Source: Mytilus edulis
Lineage: Eukaryota > Mollusca > Bivalvia > Mytilida > Mytilidae
Assembly (NCBI RefSeq): GCF_963676685.1
Contig: NC_092350.1
Location: forward strand, 10,436,958 to 10,500,957
Length of the DNA: 64,000 nucleotides
Reading direction: 5' to 3'
Below the pieces are notes generated by a model. It saw only the letters and a program-made list of their open reading frames with translations, was not told the DNA's origin and did no database searches. This document shows, in pieces, positions 22,885-35,718 of this stretch. Numbering within the stretch: the first letter of the stretch is position 1; every line of letters begins with the position of its first letter. The translations under genes and the position numbers were made by a program.

Positions 22885-25380
22885 CAGTGGGCGAACTGGT
22901 GACAAAATATTACCTCCCCTGTAAACAGTGCGCTCTTCTGACTAGAGGTATTCGGTAAAGAAAAACGGACGATGCTGTAATTGTTTAGCTTGTTAAAAAT
23001 GAGCTAGCACAAACGAACTAAGATGTGTCAACATAATGTGAATATGATTACGAATCAGGTAAAATATTTATTGTTAAGTTTATCACCTTATTGTATCATC
23101 ATATGATAGGTAAATGCGTGAATTTTTGATTTTCAGTGTCGTTAGGGTTCAAACTTGTAATCATGCCATCCTTGATTATTTTTTTTTTAAATACTATCCA
23201 ATGGTCGGAACACCTTGATTTTCTCCCAATTTGTAAAGTTGATTATGTTGCATGATATATATTTTTATCGGTGGAAAAAAATGATATGCAGCAAAGATTG
23301 GCAGTTTTTAATTTGTGTTGCTATGTGAAATAAAGGGAAGTAAATTAAAGTAAAAGAAGGCGCGCTTTTTCAAATAGTAAACAATTTAATTCAGATGCAT
23401 AGTATTTTGTCAAATGATAAAGAATATCGGAGAAACTTGCTAGAAATTCATCTAATTTATAAAAGATATACAACATGACATACTGAAATCTGATAGGGGT
23501 AAAACCACCATACCTTGAACAAATTCAGTAAAAAAAGGGGGGGGGATGCTACGAAATTTAGATTTTATTTATTTGTTGTCGACAGCCAAAAGATGATTTG
23601 ACATGCAACTAACTACTTTTTCAATTTCCTTGTAAAGTAAAATTGGCTTTTTTGGGGGTCTCTGTTCATTGTGGTCTAATATTTTCAGGTTCTCTTTGGA
23701 TTGCCAAATAATATTATAATCATCTAATTGAATGTTCAAATTATTTTGCAGCGATGGTCTGTATGGAAGGAAGACTGTCATTTAACCCAACAGTTCCGGA
23801 TGGCCCTTTTAACTAATTGCTTAACATCAATAGCGATGTAAGATTCAAGTGTTTGATTTAGCACAAGTTTAGCCAGGTTTTCCTTGTAATTGTGGTAGAA
23901 AAACCACTAGACAGTGTCTGGCATTGAAATGATATCAAACGGATGTTTTATGGAATAATTCTCGTACATATGGCAATCATATGCATAGGAATGTGGAGCT
24001 AGTCTCTTTCATGCAGCAATTTTTAATTTCCAATATAAACTCCGAAAAGACAGGGGCATAGAAATGTATACCAATGAGAAACATTTTTTGTGAATAAAAT
24101 CATTCCAAAACTTAAATGTGTCATTAGTGTTGCATTATTTATCAGTAGAGATAATCAGATTCCAGTAATATTGCCCAACTGAAGGTTTTTGTTGGTAATG
24201 TTTTGTAAATCTTAGTTGTTTTGACAAGTTGGGCTGTGCAGGTTGCCCGGCTGCCCCTTTCAGTGTGAGACAATATTTTGTTTATTGTAAACAAAATCAC
24301 TGATTCAAGACTGGAGCGGGCCCCTTTTATGCAGTTAGTGCGAACCCCTTAGGTTTCAACCATTACATGCAATACGGGGGGAGGAGGAAGATTTTTTTTA
24401 CCGCGTCAAACATTTTTCCTAATAATAATACATTGAGATTTAAAATATACTTTGCTATATGTAGTGTTTATATTAAAGTATTGCCAACAAAATTCATTAA
24501 ATTTGGGATCATAATATTGTTTAAGAAAAACCCTTACCCCCTCCCCTGTACATCATAAAAGTGCATAATCTTCTGTAACACACGTGCATGGTTAATTCGG
24601 ATCACATATTTTCTATTCCGATATTATCAGAATTCGAAGGTTCATATCATTTACAATATCATTCAAAAATTTTCTGGGATTTTTTTTTACTATCAACGTT
24701 GAACCTCGAGGTTACACACATTGTAGTAAAAAAAAATCCAATAAAAACGTTGAATGTAAATGATATGCACCTTTAAAATCTTATATTGTAGGACTCATGT
24801 TGTTCAAACATAATGTGTTGATCAATTATGGTATGATGATTTTGATAAACTTCACATTAGGTTATCTTTCACGTATATTGATTACATAATATCGAGTTGT
24901 CCCAACGATATACTTGTCGGTGTGCTCGATCATACGAATTTACCGACATTCATATAGACAAAATGACACAACTTTGAAAAATTCTTGTGACGAAACTACA
25001 TTTCGGAACACGTTAAAAATTGGATACTCAGAAAGCTACATTATTAAGGTTTGATATATATTTTTTTTTTTAAAAAAAAGAAAAATATGCAGTCAAATCT
25101 GGCAGTTTTTTACACACCCCTATGTTGAACAATAGGTTGTTCAATTAACAGCATGTTTGGCAATAAAAAAATCATATATTAACAAATTTAGCATTAACAT
25201 ATACTTTATTTATAGTGGTTGTATAAAAGTTAGATAATGGTTTTGTGTTTTAAGAGATATTCATCCCTATGCATATCGGTTTTTATGCGTAAATTGTCTC
25301 TCCTGTTTTTAGACCTTTTCTATCTCTTTCATAAGAAGAGTGACTTTTCTATTGTTCTAGTGTCACTGGAAATCCCACTG
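22885..25380. mobile_element. 2.5-kb non-autonomous DNA transposon in the histone spacer
   Basis: The termini are CAGTGGG (22885-22891) and CCCACTG (25374-25380). The inverted repeats stay imperfectly similar for about 21 bp (CAGTGGGnnnnCnnGTGACA). The flanks are ACAA at 22881-22884 and 25381-25384. The empty site, with a single ACAA, is present at 47861-47880 in the next unit, so the borders are exact. No transposase is recognisable; the 70-codon minus ORF at 23569 has no family signal. A 4-bp duplication fits Chapaev-like elements, while CAG-type ends also occur in hAT elements, which normally duplicate 8 bp. Confidence 0.85.
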
Positions 25381-26216
25381 ACAATTGGTACATCACTGAA
25401 TGAATAAATTATTGCGCCTTGTCTATTTTTCTCCACCAATTGGAAAAAAAAATTCATCCGCACACATGTTCACATCATTTATAAGGCACATAGAGCACCC
25501 AAAATAGCTGCATTTTAATCGCAAAATAAAGGTATTAAAAAAAAAGTTCTTTCTGTAACACACAATTGATGAAGACAAAGTTTTCAATGAGAATTTAAGG
25601 TGGACTACTTGGACCCGTACCGAAAATATATTTCAGAAATATAAGATAATTGAATCTTCTCATGTTGTCACAGTATAATACACAATATAAGTAAAAATTA
25701 CATACAAAAAGCATCTAAAAAAAACAGTGAGAAAATAAGACCTGAGAAAAATATAACCACAGAAATTAGAAAGAAATACATTTTAATAATTCTGCAATTA
25801 AAAGATGGATTGTGTTGTTCTTGTAGTATGTTTTTTCTTACCTTTTTCTATTTATGTATACATGTATATTATTTTTTTCAGGGCGGTATACCAGAAAATG
25901 TATAACATTCTTGTTTTTTTTCTGTAGGATTTGGAAGAAAATATGTATGTCTCTCTGTCTCTCTCTCTCTATATTTATCCTTTTATTTCTTTCCTTTGCA
26001 TGTTTTGAAACAAGTTTCTCTTTATTTTTCTTCTTCTTTCAATACAGTAACCTGACTGTCTTGGTCTAATCTTAGTGCAAAATAAAAAGACAAATAGAAA
26101 GAAGAATAAAGAAAGATGTGGAGAAAGAAGAATAAAGACAGATGGTGGAGAGGGGGTTTCAGCTATATTTGATTTTGATGTACAACATATTCAGACTCTT
26201 TTTGAAAAATATTGGT
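25381..26216. other. unit 1 H4-H3 spacer, right part
   Basis: Collinear with 47867-48716 of unit 2, including CT-rich and GA-rich stretches. The ORF at 25854 is a low-complexity artefact. Confidence 0.8.
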
Positions 26217-26232
26217 GGCCCTTAAAAGGGCC
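26217..26232 (-). terminator. histone 3' stem-loop of H3, unit 1
   Basis: On the RNA: GGCCCU-UUUA-AGGGCC, a 6-bp stem with a UUUA loop (the other histone genes here have UUUC). A purine-rich AAAAAGAGUC follows, as expected for the U7-binding downstream element. Confidence 0.9.
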
Positions 26233-26257
26233 GTTATTGTATAGAGTAAATGTCAGT

Positions 26258-26890
<633 letters not shown>

Positions 26891-28041
26891 ATTGTTCACC
26901 CCAAGCTAACATTTGGCACACATTTGTTTCTATTCTGTTTTGTTGTGATCGTGTCAACGAAAATTTAAATCAGAAAAAAAAGTACTCAAGAGTAATGAAG
27001 AATTGAATTATTCTTTATTCAAATAATAAATAATTGGTTAATCAACAGTCTGACACGAAATTAATAATTGACAGGAAAATAAAGTAAATTAAATAGCAAA
27101 ATAGAAAAAAAAAGAAGAAAAAAACATCATCCATCCATTTTGATCAGTATCCGATTGGTATAGACATGCAGCCGTTTTCTTAGAGCGTGTCGCCTGTTTC
27201 TCGTATAAAGACATGCTTATAACAGTACACAACTGTCACTCGTCTCAGTGTCTTGAAAGGGTTCTTAAGACAGAGAGAACACTTTGTAATATCTATAGTC
27301 TTTGTATTCTCTAGCTATATTCTCTGTATTCTCTATAGTCTAGTATACTGCACGCATACTGGGAAACTTGCTCATTGTTAAAGTATTATTTATTGTTTAT
27401 ATACGATTTTGCCGAATAAAACTGATTTCAGCTAAAAAAAAAATAATCTACACAACTATAAATATACGCATAAGTACTTTGTATTAGAACACAAACTATA
27501 TATTATATATTTAAGAGAATGTGACAGCAGAAGAAGAAAATAAGCCAGCTAGATCACAGACAAGACAGACACACACACAACGAACGAACGAACGAACGAA
27601 CGAACGAATATATTTATATGAAAATAAGGTCAAAGATTGTAATTTGTGTGCGTAAATTATATAATATAATATATAGGACTGCAACTAATTTACACAACAA
27701 ACGATACAAATATGCAACATTGACCACTAACAACTGAGTTTTTCTTCCTCTCGTGCTTGCGCATTTCCGTCGAATATACGTTATATGGTTGTATATTTTC
27801 TTGGACTTGTATAAGAAAAGAAAGAAAGAAAAAAAAGAAACATGTCTTGTTCTTCATTTTTTTCACACCAACTATTGTAATATATAATAATAAAGTAGAC
27901 ACCTGTATATTGTTTGCAAAGAAAAAAGAAAACAGAAAATAAAAAGACAGAGAAATGGAGGGAGTGAGCTATGTTTGAGATTGCTTTCTGCATTCAACTA
28001 AATTGTACAACAAAATCAGATTCTTTTTGAAAAATGTTGGT
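26891..28041. other. unit 1 H3-H2A spacer
   Basis: AT-rich spacer collinear with units 2-4. It holds a short CGAA microsatellite (about 27580-27607) that is much longer in the other units. No gene. Confidence 0.8.
27580..27607 (+). repeat. CGAA microsatellite, unit 1 (short allele)
   Basis: About seven CGAA units, against about 22-24 in units 2-4 at the same place. Confidence 0.9.
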
Positions 28042-28057
28042 GGCCCTGAAAAGGGCC
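28042..28057 (-). terminator. histone 3' stem-loop of H2A, unit 1
   Basis: GGCCCU-UUUC-AGGGCC on the RNA, flanked by AACGG and CCACCAACA, then a purine-rich downstream element. Confidence 0.92.
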
Positions 28058-28087
28058 GTTGTAAGTGAAGTTTCTGTTGTGTTGACT

Positions 28088-28471
<384 letters not shown>

Positions 28472-28518
28472 TTAATACGTTGTTTGACTTGAACAAGTAT
28501 AAACAATGATTATCCCAA

Positions 28519-29145
28519 TATATATGTGGTGGTGTTTAACGACCTTGACTGGCCTTTCAGCCCTCGCACGGTCGGCTCGGTGCCCGAAGGCGTTTGGTGA
28601 GCTTTAAATATTCTGGAGCCATGGGTCAGGAACAAGTAGTGGAGGTCGCAATATGGAGGCCGCCATCTTGGTTTTGGTGAGTTGTTTTTGGTTTTTGACT
28701 ATTTTGTTGTTTATTCTTCACTAACGGCTGCTTTCAGGGCCAGTTTGGTCAGCTTGGCAGCCCGCTAGCCTCGATGATGGAGTACTGGTAGATGATCTCG
28801 GACGTAGTTCGAAAGATGACAGGAAGCATTATCAGGACCAAAGCCGTGAGGCAGTGAAATGAAGGTCGTATCACCCAACAGCCTAGGATACAGCCCTCGG
28901 ACGTTAATCGGCATAACACTCCCCATAATACAATGGTTTTGGAGTGCATGTTAACGCGGGTACGCCAACTACTACGTCTATCTGTACGGCATGGATCGGT
29001 TTCTGTCATCTTAAGTAGTAAGTCGTTGATATCTAACTGTAAACCCTCATCGAAGATAGCGGGTAAAGGAGAGCTGGCCCAGCACGTCCGTTCAGCTGTA
29101 ATGACTGAGACGTGACTGGATTGTGTTTTGAATGGTAATGGATGG
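28519..29145 (-). mobile_element. SINE-like element E1
   Basis: 627 bp. On the minus strand the shared core starts at CAGTCACGTCTCAG, preceded by about 27 unshared bases. It carries an 86-codon ORF (28749-29009) of unknown meaning, a YY1-like AAGATGGCGGC (28659-28669) and a 3' tail hairpin (GGCU-GAAA-GGCC). It ends GTTAAACACCACCACATATA before TTGGGATAAT. Nearly identical to E6. Confidence 0.8.
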
Positions 29146-29155
29146 ATTATCCCAA

Positions 29156-29209
29156 TATGTGGTGGTGTTTAACGACCTTGACTGGCCTTTCAGCCCTCGC
29201 ACGGTCGGT
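29156..29209 (-). mobile_element. tail-only element E2
   Basis: 54 bp. Only the 3' hairpin tail of the SINE-like family, starting at CCGACCGTGCGAGGG on the minus strand and flanked by ATTATCCCAA on both sides. Confidence 0.8.
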
Positions 29210-29219
29210 ATTATCCCAA

Positions 29220-29825
29220 TATGTGGTGGTGTTTAACGACCTTGACTGGCTATACAGCCCTCGCACGGTCGGCTCGGTGCCCGAAGACGATTGGTGAGCG
29301 TTTGAATAATTTCTGCCGTGGGTCAGGAACAAGAAGTAAGGACGCCGAATGGAGGCCGCCATCTTGGTTTTGGTGAGTTGATTTTGGTTTGTTTACTATT
29401 TTGGATTTTACTTCTTAACAACGGCTGCTTTCAGGGCCAGTTTGGTCAGCTTGGCAGCCCGCTAGCCTCGATGATGGAGTACAGGTAGATGATCTCGGAC
29501 GTAGTTCGAAAGATGACAGGAAGCATTATCAAGACCAAAGCCGTGAGGCAATGAAATGAAGGTCATATCACCCAACAGCCTAGGATACAGCCCTCGGACG
29601 TTAATCGGCATAACACTCCCCATAATACAATGGTTTTGGAGTGCATGTTAACGCGGGTACGCCAACTACTACGTCTATCTGTACGGCATGGATTGGTTTC
29701 TGTCATCTTAAGTAGTAAGTCGTTGATATCTAACTGTAAACCCTCATCGAAGATATCGGGTAAAGGAGAGCTGGCCCAGCACGTCCGTTCAGCTGTAATG
29801 ACTGAGACGTGACTGAAAAAATTGT
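29220..29825 (-). mobile_element. SINE-like element E3
   Basis: 606 bp. Same core as E1 with substitutions and a GUAU-loop version of the tail hairpin. The 5' filler is ACAATTTTTT. The E1-type ORF is disrupted by changes. Confidence 0.8.
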
Positions 29826-29835
29826 ATTATCCCAA

Positions 29836-29892
29836 CAACAAATGGAAGTTTTTAACGACCTTGACTGGCTATACAGCCCTTGCACGGTCGGT
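29836..29892 (-). mobile_element. tail-only element E4
   Basis: 57 bp. It starts at the same base as E2 (CCGACCGTGC) but has the other 3' end type (CTTCCATTTGTTG), as in E7. Confidence 0.8.
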
Positions 29893-30849
29893 ATTATCCC
29901 AACTACTACTAAATAGAGTTTAATGGCGGCTACCCTTGCGGGTATTGCGCCAGATTACCTTATATAAAAACATTTCAAGTAAATGTTTTAGAATTATCAT
30001 TATTTAGGTATAAGCCTATATTATATATTCATATTATAGAAATTTGTGAGTTTTTTTGTTTTTTTTCCCCTTAAATTTAATCTTATTTAAATCTGAACTA
30101 TAGTGTTTATTTTAATTATCTTGATTATCTTTTGGTTAATTTAAAGTACGAAAAAGAAATATATGTGAACTTATTATTCCATCATTTGTAACTTAGCTTT
30201 CTTTGTTTATGAATATTAAATACATTGGTAAATAGGTGTGTTTGTTGTTTATACATGAAAAATGTAAGTATCTTATACTCTTTGATAGACATATCTGACT
30301 TTTACAAATATGCAAATCCTAGAAGGGGTCCGACATATTCCCGTACATGGTATATACATTAATACAATTATACCGCGGCTCGTACGTCCTTGGTAAACTG
30401 TGATTCTCTGTATATTGAATTTGACTAAAGATAGCACCCTCACTTATAAAAGATTCTTGAACTTACGTTGTAGAATAAAAAAAATATATAATATATATAT
30501 TACTGTGTATGTATAATTAGAATCTGTAATGTATTGTTATAACATATTTGTGTGTAATAAATTGCAAGTGTTGATATTGTGCAGTTATGTTCAGTATAGA
30601 TACAAGAGAGTGCTATCTTGGTAGTACCTGATCTAGTGTACTACTTCAAAAAATAAAAACTTTCGTAGAAGTTTTAGTGTATATTGTCAAATTCAACGGG
30701 GTTATGTTTCTTTTATTTAGAAATCATAAACTGATAAATGATACCCTCCAGCTCTGTTACAACTTTTAAAAAGGCCAATATTTAGAAATGAAAAAACTAA
30801 AAAGAAAAGGTAAATAATATATTTCTACCAAATTATTTGTTTTTGGTGT

Positions 30850-30998
30850 CATCCGTTTAGACTGGAGTTGTTTCCCTTGCACTGTAAAGAAATAAATTGT
30901 AAATACCTGCAGCCGTTAAGCTACCACGTGGTAACCATGTGCTACAGGCAGACAGGGCGAGAGGGCTGTAAACAAACAATTTCCAGTCTAAACGGATG
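30850..30998. repeat. 149-bp segment with 17-bp perfect inverted ends
   Basis: CATCCGTTTAGACTGGA at 30850-30866 and its reverse complement at 30982-30998, inside the 3' UTR of E5. It is either a small MITE inserted in the LINE or a structured part of its RNA. Confidence 0.8.
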
Positions 30999-31855
30999 AA
31001 TTAGCAGCCGTGACTAAAAATGATAGACAATAATACCAATACAAGGTTAGTATTTACACGGTGCATTGTTTTTGGTCGTTGTAAAATATGCTGGTTGGTT
31101 CTAAAATCATCATATCACAAGGACCTGGGTTCTGGCAAGCCAGTGCCCTTAAAGAAAAATATCCCACAATAAGATAACTCATCTCGTCCGTCGACCCCAT
31201 GTATAACCCTATCAATATTTTAGCTGCGGTGTCAATAGTTTATCCATTGACAGCAGCTGAATCACATTCCTCATAGTGTTAGTTAGGTACTTATATATAT
31301 ACAATGTACATGCAGTTAATTCTTGTTGTGAGGTTTGTGTCCCCAATTTGATTTGGGATGGACCGACGAGAGAGTGCTTGTGATTGATGATTTCTGGGAG
31401 ATATGTCAGACTCCTGTGGCTTGATATTTTACATATGATCTCATGTATTTATCAGCAAGATGAGATTTATAATATTAAAAATCAACTGCTAATTATTTTA
31501 ATCTAATTTATTTTCACTTTCTAACTTAGATTTTCTCTTATCTAGAGTTAATTTAATCGGTTGTTACAAATGTAATTAGTATTTTGAATATTTGAGATGC
31601 CTTGTCATACTTGTTAAAATCCATGGGTTGTTGTCCAGTGACTAATATTTCAAAGTTTTATTTTAGAAATAAGTAATTTTACTAGGCCTATAGTTTATGT
31701 CATTTTTCTTTTCCTATACTAATAATATCTGTAGGTTTTCTAACCCCTACCAAAAATATCTTATTAAAATAATTATAAGCATGTTTTTACAAAATTTACA
31801 CTAGAAACTAGAAATATATATTGAGGTTTTTTGTATTTTCTGAATAATTTTACTT

Positions 31856-34800
31856 TTATCGCATACCCGTGTTTATTAAATAATCCCATATTGGGATAAG
31901 GGTCTGAGAATATCCTGAAAATAAATTTTTATACGAGAGATCTTTTACACCGGTTGATTCAAACTTTTCCATCATTTTATGTCTTTGTGGTATGTACTTA
32001 TTACAGTTAAACAGGTAGTGTTGCATGTCGTCCACTACTAAACATGTGTCACACAGTTCACTATTACATTTACCCATTGTGTATTTGAATTTATTAGTGA
32101 ATATATAACTTGATCTAAGTTTAAATAGAGTTCTTTCTCTTTCTCTTGTACTCTTTGGTATGGTAATACAAAAGTTAACATCTTTTTGAATAGCGTGTAG
32201 TTGTTTACTTTTAGTGTTGTTTTCCCAGTATTGTTGCCACATTTTTTTTAATAAATTTTTACATAAACATTTGATATCTTCTTTGTAAAGTGGTATACTA
32301 GTTATACATGTCTCTATTGATAGAGCCTTTTTAGCTGCTGTGTCTGCCATTTCATTACCACTTAAACCCACATGACTGGGTATCCATTCTAAAATTATAT
32401 TCAAACCTAATTTGGACAGTTTACTGTATATATATTGGATGTCATAAATTATTTGTGTTTTAACTTTAAATATACTTCCTGTAATAGCTTTTAGTGCTGA
32501 CAGTGAATCTACAAATATTACAGTATTTTCTGGTTGAAATTCTTCTAACCAATATAAAGATAAAAGTATGGCTGTCAATTCACACATAAATATTGAAACA
32601 TGATTTTGTAATTTAAAACCTTTTTTTACTTTAAGTTCTGGAACGACAAAAGCACATGCATTTGTGTTGTTTTCTGGATTCTTAGATCCATCTGTATATA
32701 TTTTTAAAAAATTACTATACTTGTTATCAATGAGGATATTTCCTTCACTTTTAATTAGGTGAGGACTATCCTTTTTAGTAATAATATTTGTAAGTTCCGT
32801 TTTGACCTGTGGTTTTAGAACATGCCATGGTGGGGTAGGGAACTCTTTACATTTGTATACAGTATTAATATCTACATTATATTTATTCATAGTATCATGT
32901 GCAGTAACACAATATGGTTTTTGATTTTCTTTAATTTTTTCCTTATTAAATTCATATATAGCATTTTCTTGTAAACTTTTTATAGTTGGGTTTGTGTCAT
33001 TTAGACTAAATATATTCAAAAAAGACTTAGTAATAAGACTTTTTCTTCTCAACCCATATGGGGGGTCACCAATTTCAGTCTGTAATCCACTTATACTGGC
33101 AGTTTTATGAGCACCTGCACATATCCTTAATGCTTGGGCTTGAATACTATCTAGTTTTTTCTTGACAGAGTAGGAGGCTGAGTTATAAACCTCACAGCCA
33201 TAATCTATCTTTGACCTTATCATTGATATATATATTGTTCTCAGGGTAGAACAATTTGCACCCCATTTAGTACCAGTTAATAATTTCATGCAGTTCAACA
33301 CCCTTGAACATCTACTTTCTATATATTGTACATGTTTTAACCATGTTAGTTTTGAATCGAAAATCATACCTAGAAACTTGACTTCTTTAACAAATGACAA
33401 TATTGTTTCTCCAAGTTTAAGTTTAATACAAGGAGAACTACTCTTACTAAATATCATAGCTACCGTTTTTGTTTGTGATATTAGGAAACCCCATTTATCA
33501 CACCAAGTATTAATTGTGTCTATATCCTCTTGCATTCTTTTTTGTAGATATTTAGAACTTTTTCCAGATAACCATATGGCACTGTCATCAGCAAATTGTG
33601 ACATAGCACAGTACTTTAAATTATTGGATATATATAATCATTCACCATGATGTTAAATAGTGTAGGACTTATACAACTACCCTGTGGTGTACCATTCTGA
33701 ATTATAAATATTTCAGAGTAAGTATTATTAACTTTAACTTGTATAGTTCTGTCACTAAGAAAATCCTTTACCCATCCCAACATATTACCCCTTATACCTA
33801 TTGAAGCCATTTTTATTAATAACCCATTTTTCCATAGCATATCAAATGCCTTTTGGAAATCTATAAATACACCAACTGTGAAATGTTTTTTGAGAAATGC
33901 TTTATGAATATCATTATCAATTCTAATTATTTGTTCCATAGTATTTCTATTTTTCCTAAATCCACTTTGATTTGGTGTGTAGAAATTATTTTTTTCTAGA
34001 TACCAACGTAGTCTATTATTAACCATTTTCTCCATAATTTTTACAAAATTAGAAGTAAGGGCTATTGGTCTATATGACTGTGGGTCTGTGGGGTTTTTTC
34101 CAGGTTTAAGTACTGGTGATATAATGGAATGTTTCCATTCACTTGGAAGTTTTTGTAAAAACCAAACTCTATTGATAAAAAGTAATAACACAGACAGTGA
34201 TTTGTCTGTAAATTGTTTGAACATAGAATACGTAATTTTATCTTTTCCAGGGGAGGTATCAGATGTATCACTGATAGCATCTTTTAATTCTTGCATAGTA
34301 TATGGTTCATTATAACTATCAGAGTTATCCTTATAATAGTGTAATAATTTACTGTACTCCTTTTGATCAATATCTTGTTTCTGATTTTTAAATTTTTCTG
34401 AGTAATTATGGTCACTACTGACTTGAGCATAATTTGTAGCAAGTATATCTGCTTTGTCTTGAGTAAATTCATATTTGGTATTATTATATAACAGGGTTGG
34501 TAAATTTAATTTTTTAAATGTTTTACCCAACATTGATTTTACTTTTTTCCATACATCTGATAATTTAGTATCATTATTGAGAGAGTTACAGTAGCTCTCC
34601 CAATACATAGCTTGTGCAGCTTTGATAGTTTTTCTGCACGTTCTTTCTTTTTCTCTATATATAGTGAAATCAATACCAAGACCTGAATGTTGGGCACGGT
34701 TTTTACAGGTGTTCCTTTCTTTAACACATTTAGTGCATTCAGGTGTCCACCATGGTACCTGTGGTTTTTTAGGTTTATTATTTTTTAATTTGACTGGGAT

Positions 34801-35673
34801 GCACTCCCCAGCTATTTTGAGTATTTTGTTTGTTAGTCTTGAACATGTTTCTTCTATATTGTCAGAAATCATGTCAGGACTCAAATGTTCATTACACTTG
34901 CTGGAGAATGCCTCCCAGTCTGCTTTCTTATAATTATATACAGATTCAGTTTCATCAATTTGCATTTGTTTATGGCTAAAACTAATATTTACAACATGAT
35001 GGTCACTGCCATAGGAACTAATGAGGTCAACTGACCATGTTAATTTACTAGCTAAACTAGAATTACAAAAAGACAAATCAATAGGTGACAGTTCTAATGT
35101 ACTGGGGTTACATCTTGTACCTGTACCATCATTAAGAAGTACTATATCTTTATACTCAAGGAAAGAGAACAGCTCTCTTCCCTTAGTATCTATATTTTTA
35201 CCGCCCCACATAGTGTGGTGGGCATTAAAGTCTCCACATAGTATAAATTTTCCCTCTATTTGATCAAATATATTGTTATAATGGGGTAGTTTTGTATTTG
35301 ATGCTGTGTCATAAAGATTGACCAGTGTAATATTATTATTATCAAAACTAAATTCAATACATGATATTTCTAAATCACTGTTAATATTCTTTTTCAGATA
35401 TGGAAGATTTTCTCTGACATATATAGCTGTACCTCCATGTGATTTGGTATTACGTACAGAAAAATCAGCTATTTTATAACCTATTACATGTGGATGATCT
35501 TGTTCGTTTTTACACCATGTTTCCTGGAAGCAAATAATATCAGGCTTCATTTGTGACATAGCTATATACGCCGCAGCATTGTTGTTAATGCCGCGACAGT
35601 TCCAATGAACAACACTGAACATTATGTTATATAATAATAAACATGATAAATAAATAGTATAATTGATAGCCAT
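31856..35673 (-). pseudogene. E5 ORF2: endonuclease, reverse transcriptase, RNase H (one frameshift)
   Basis: The first part, 35673-33616 (685 codons; the likely start MFSVVHWNCRG is at 35622), holds the AP-type endonuclease (CFQETW, GDFNAHHTMWGG, GSDHHVV). It then enters the RT (SPGKDKITYSMF, YRPIALTS, NQSGFRKNRN, FIDFQKAFD, NGTPQGSCISP). A one-base loss near 33640 breaks the frame just before the catalytic box. The second part, 33604-31856, resumes at FADD and continues through the thumb to RNase H (YTDGS, CELTAI, VDSLSALKA, SHVGLSGNEMAD, about residues 305-430) and a final CxxC-H-C motif. In a live copy this enzyme cuts the target and reverse-transcribes the element's RNA. Confidence 0.9.
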
Positions 35674-35718
35674 TTTTAATTGTATATTGTTAATACTTTA
35701 TATTGGGCGATAAATGAA

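Noticed and set aside
28749..29009. 86-codon ORF in the SINE-like element as a host gene
   Set aside because: It occurs in repeated copies, is broken in E3 and fits no family; kept only as part of the element.
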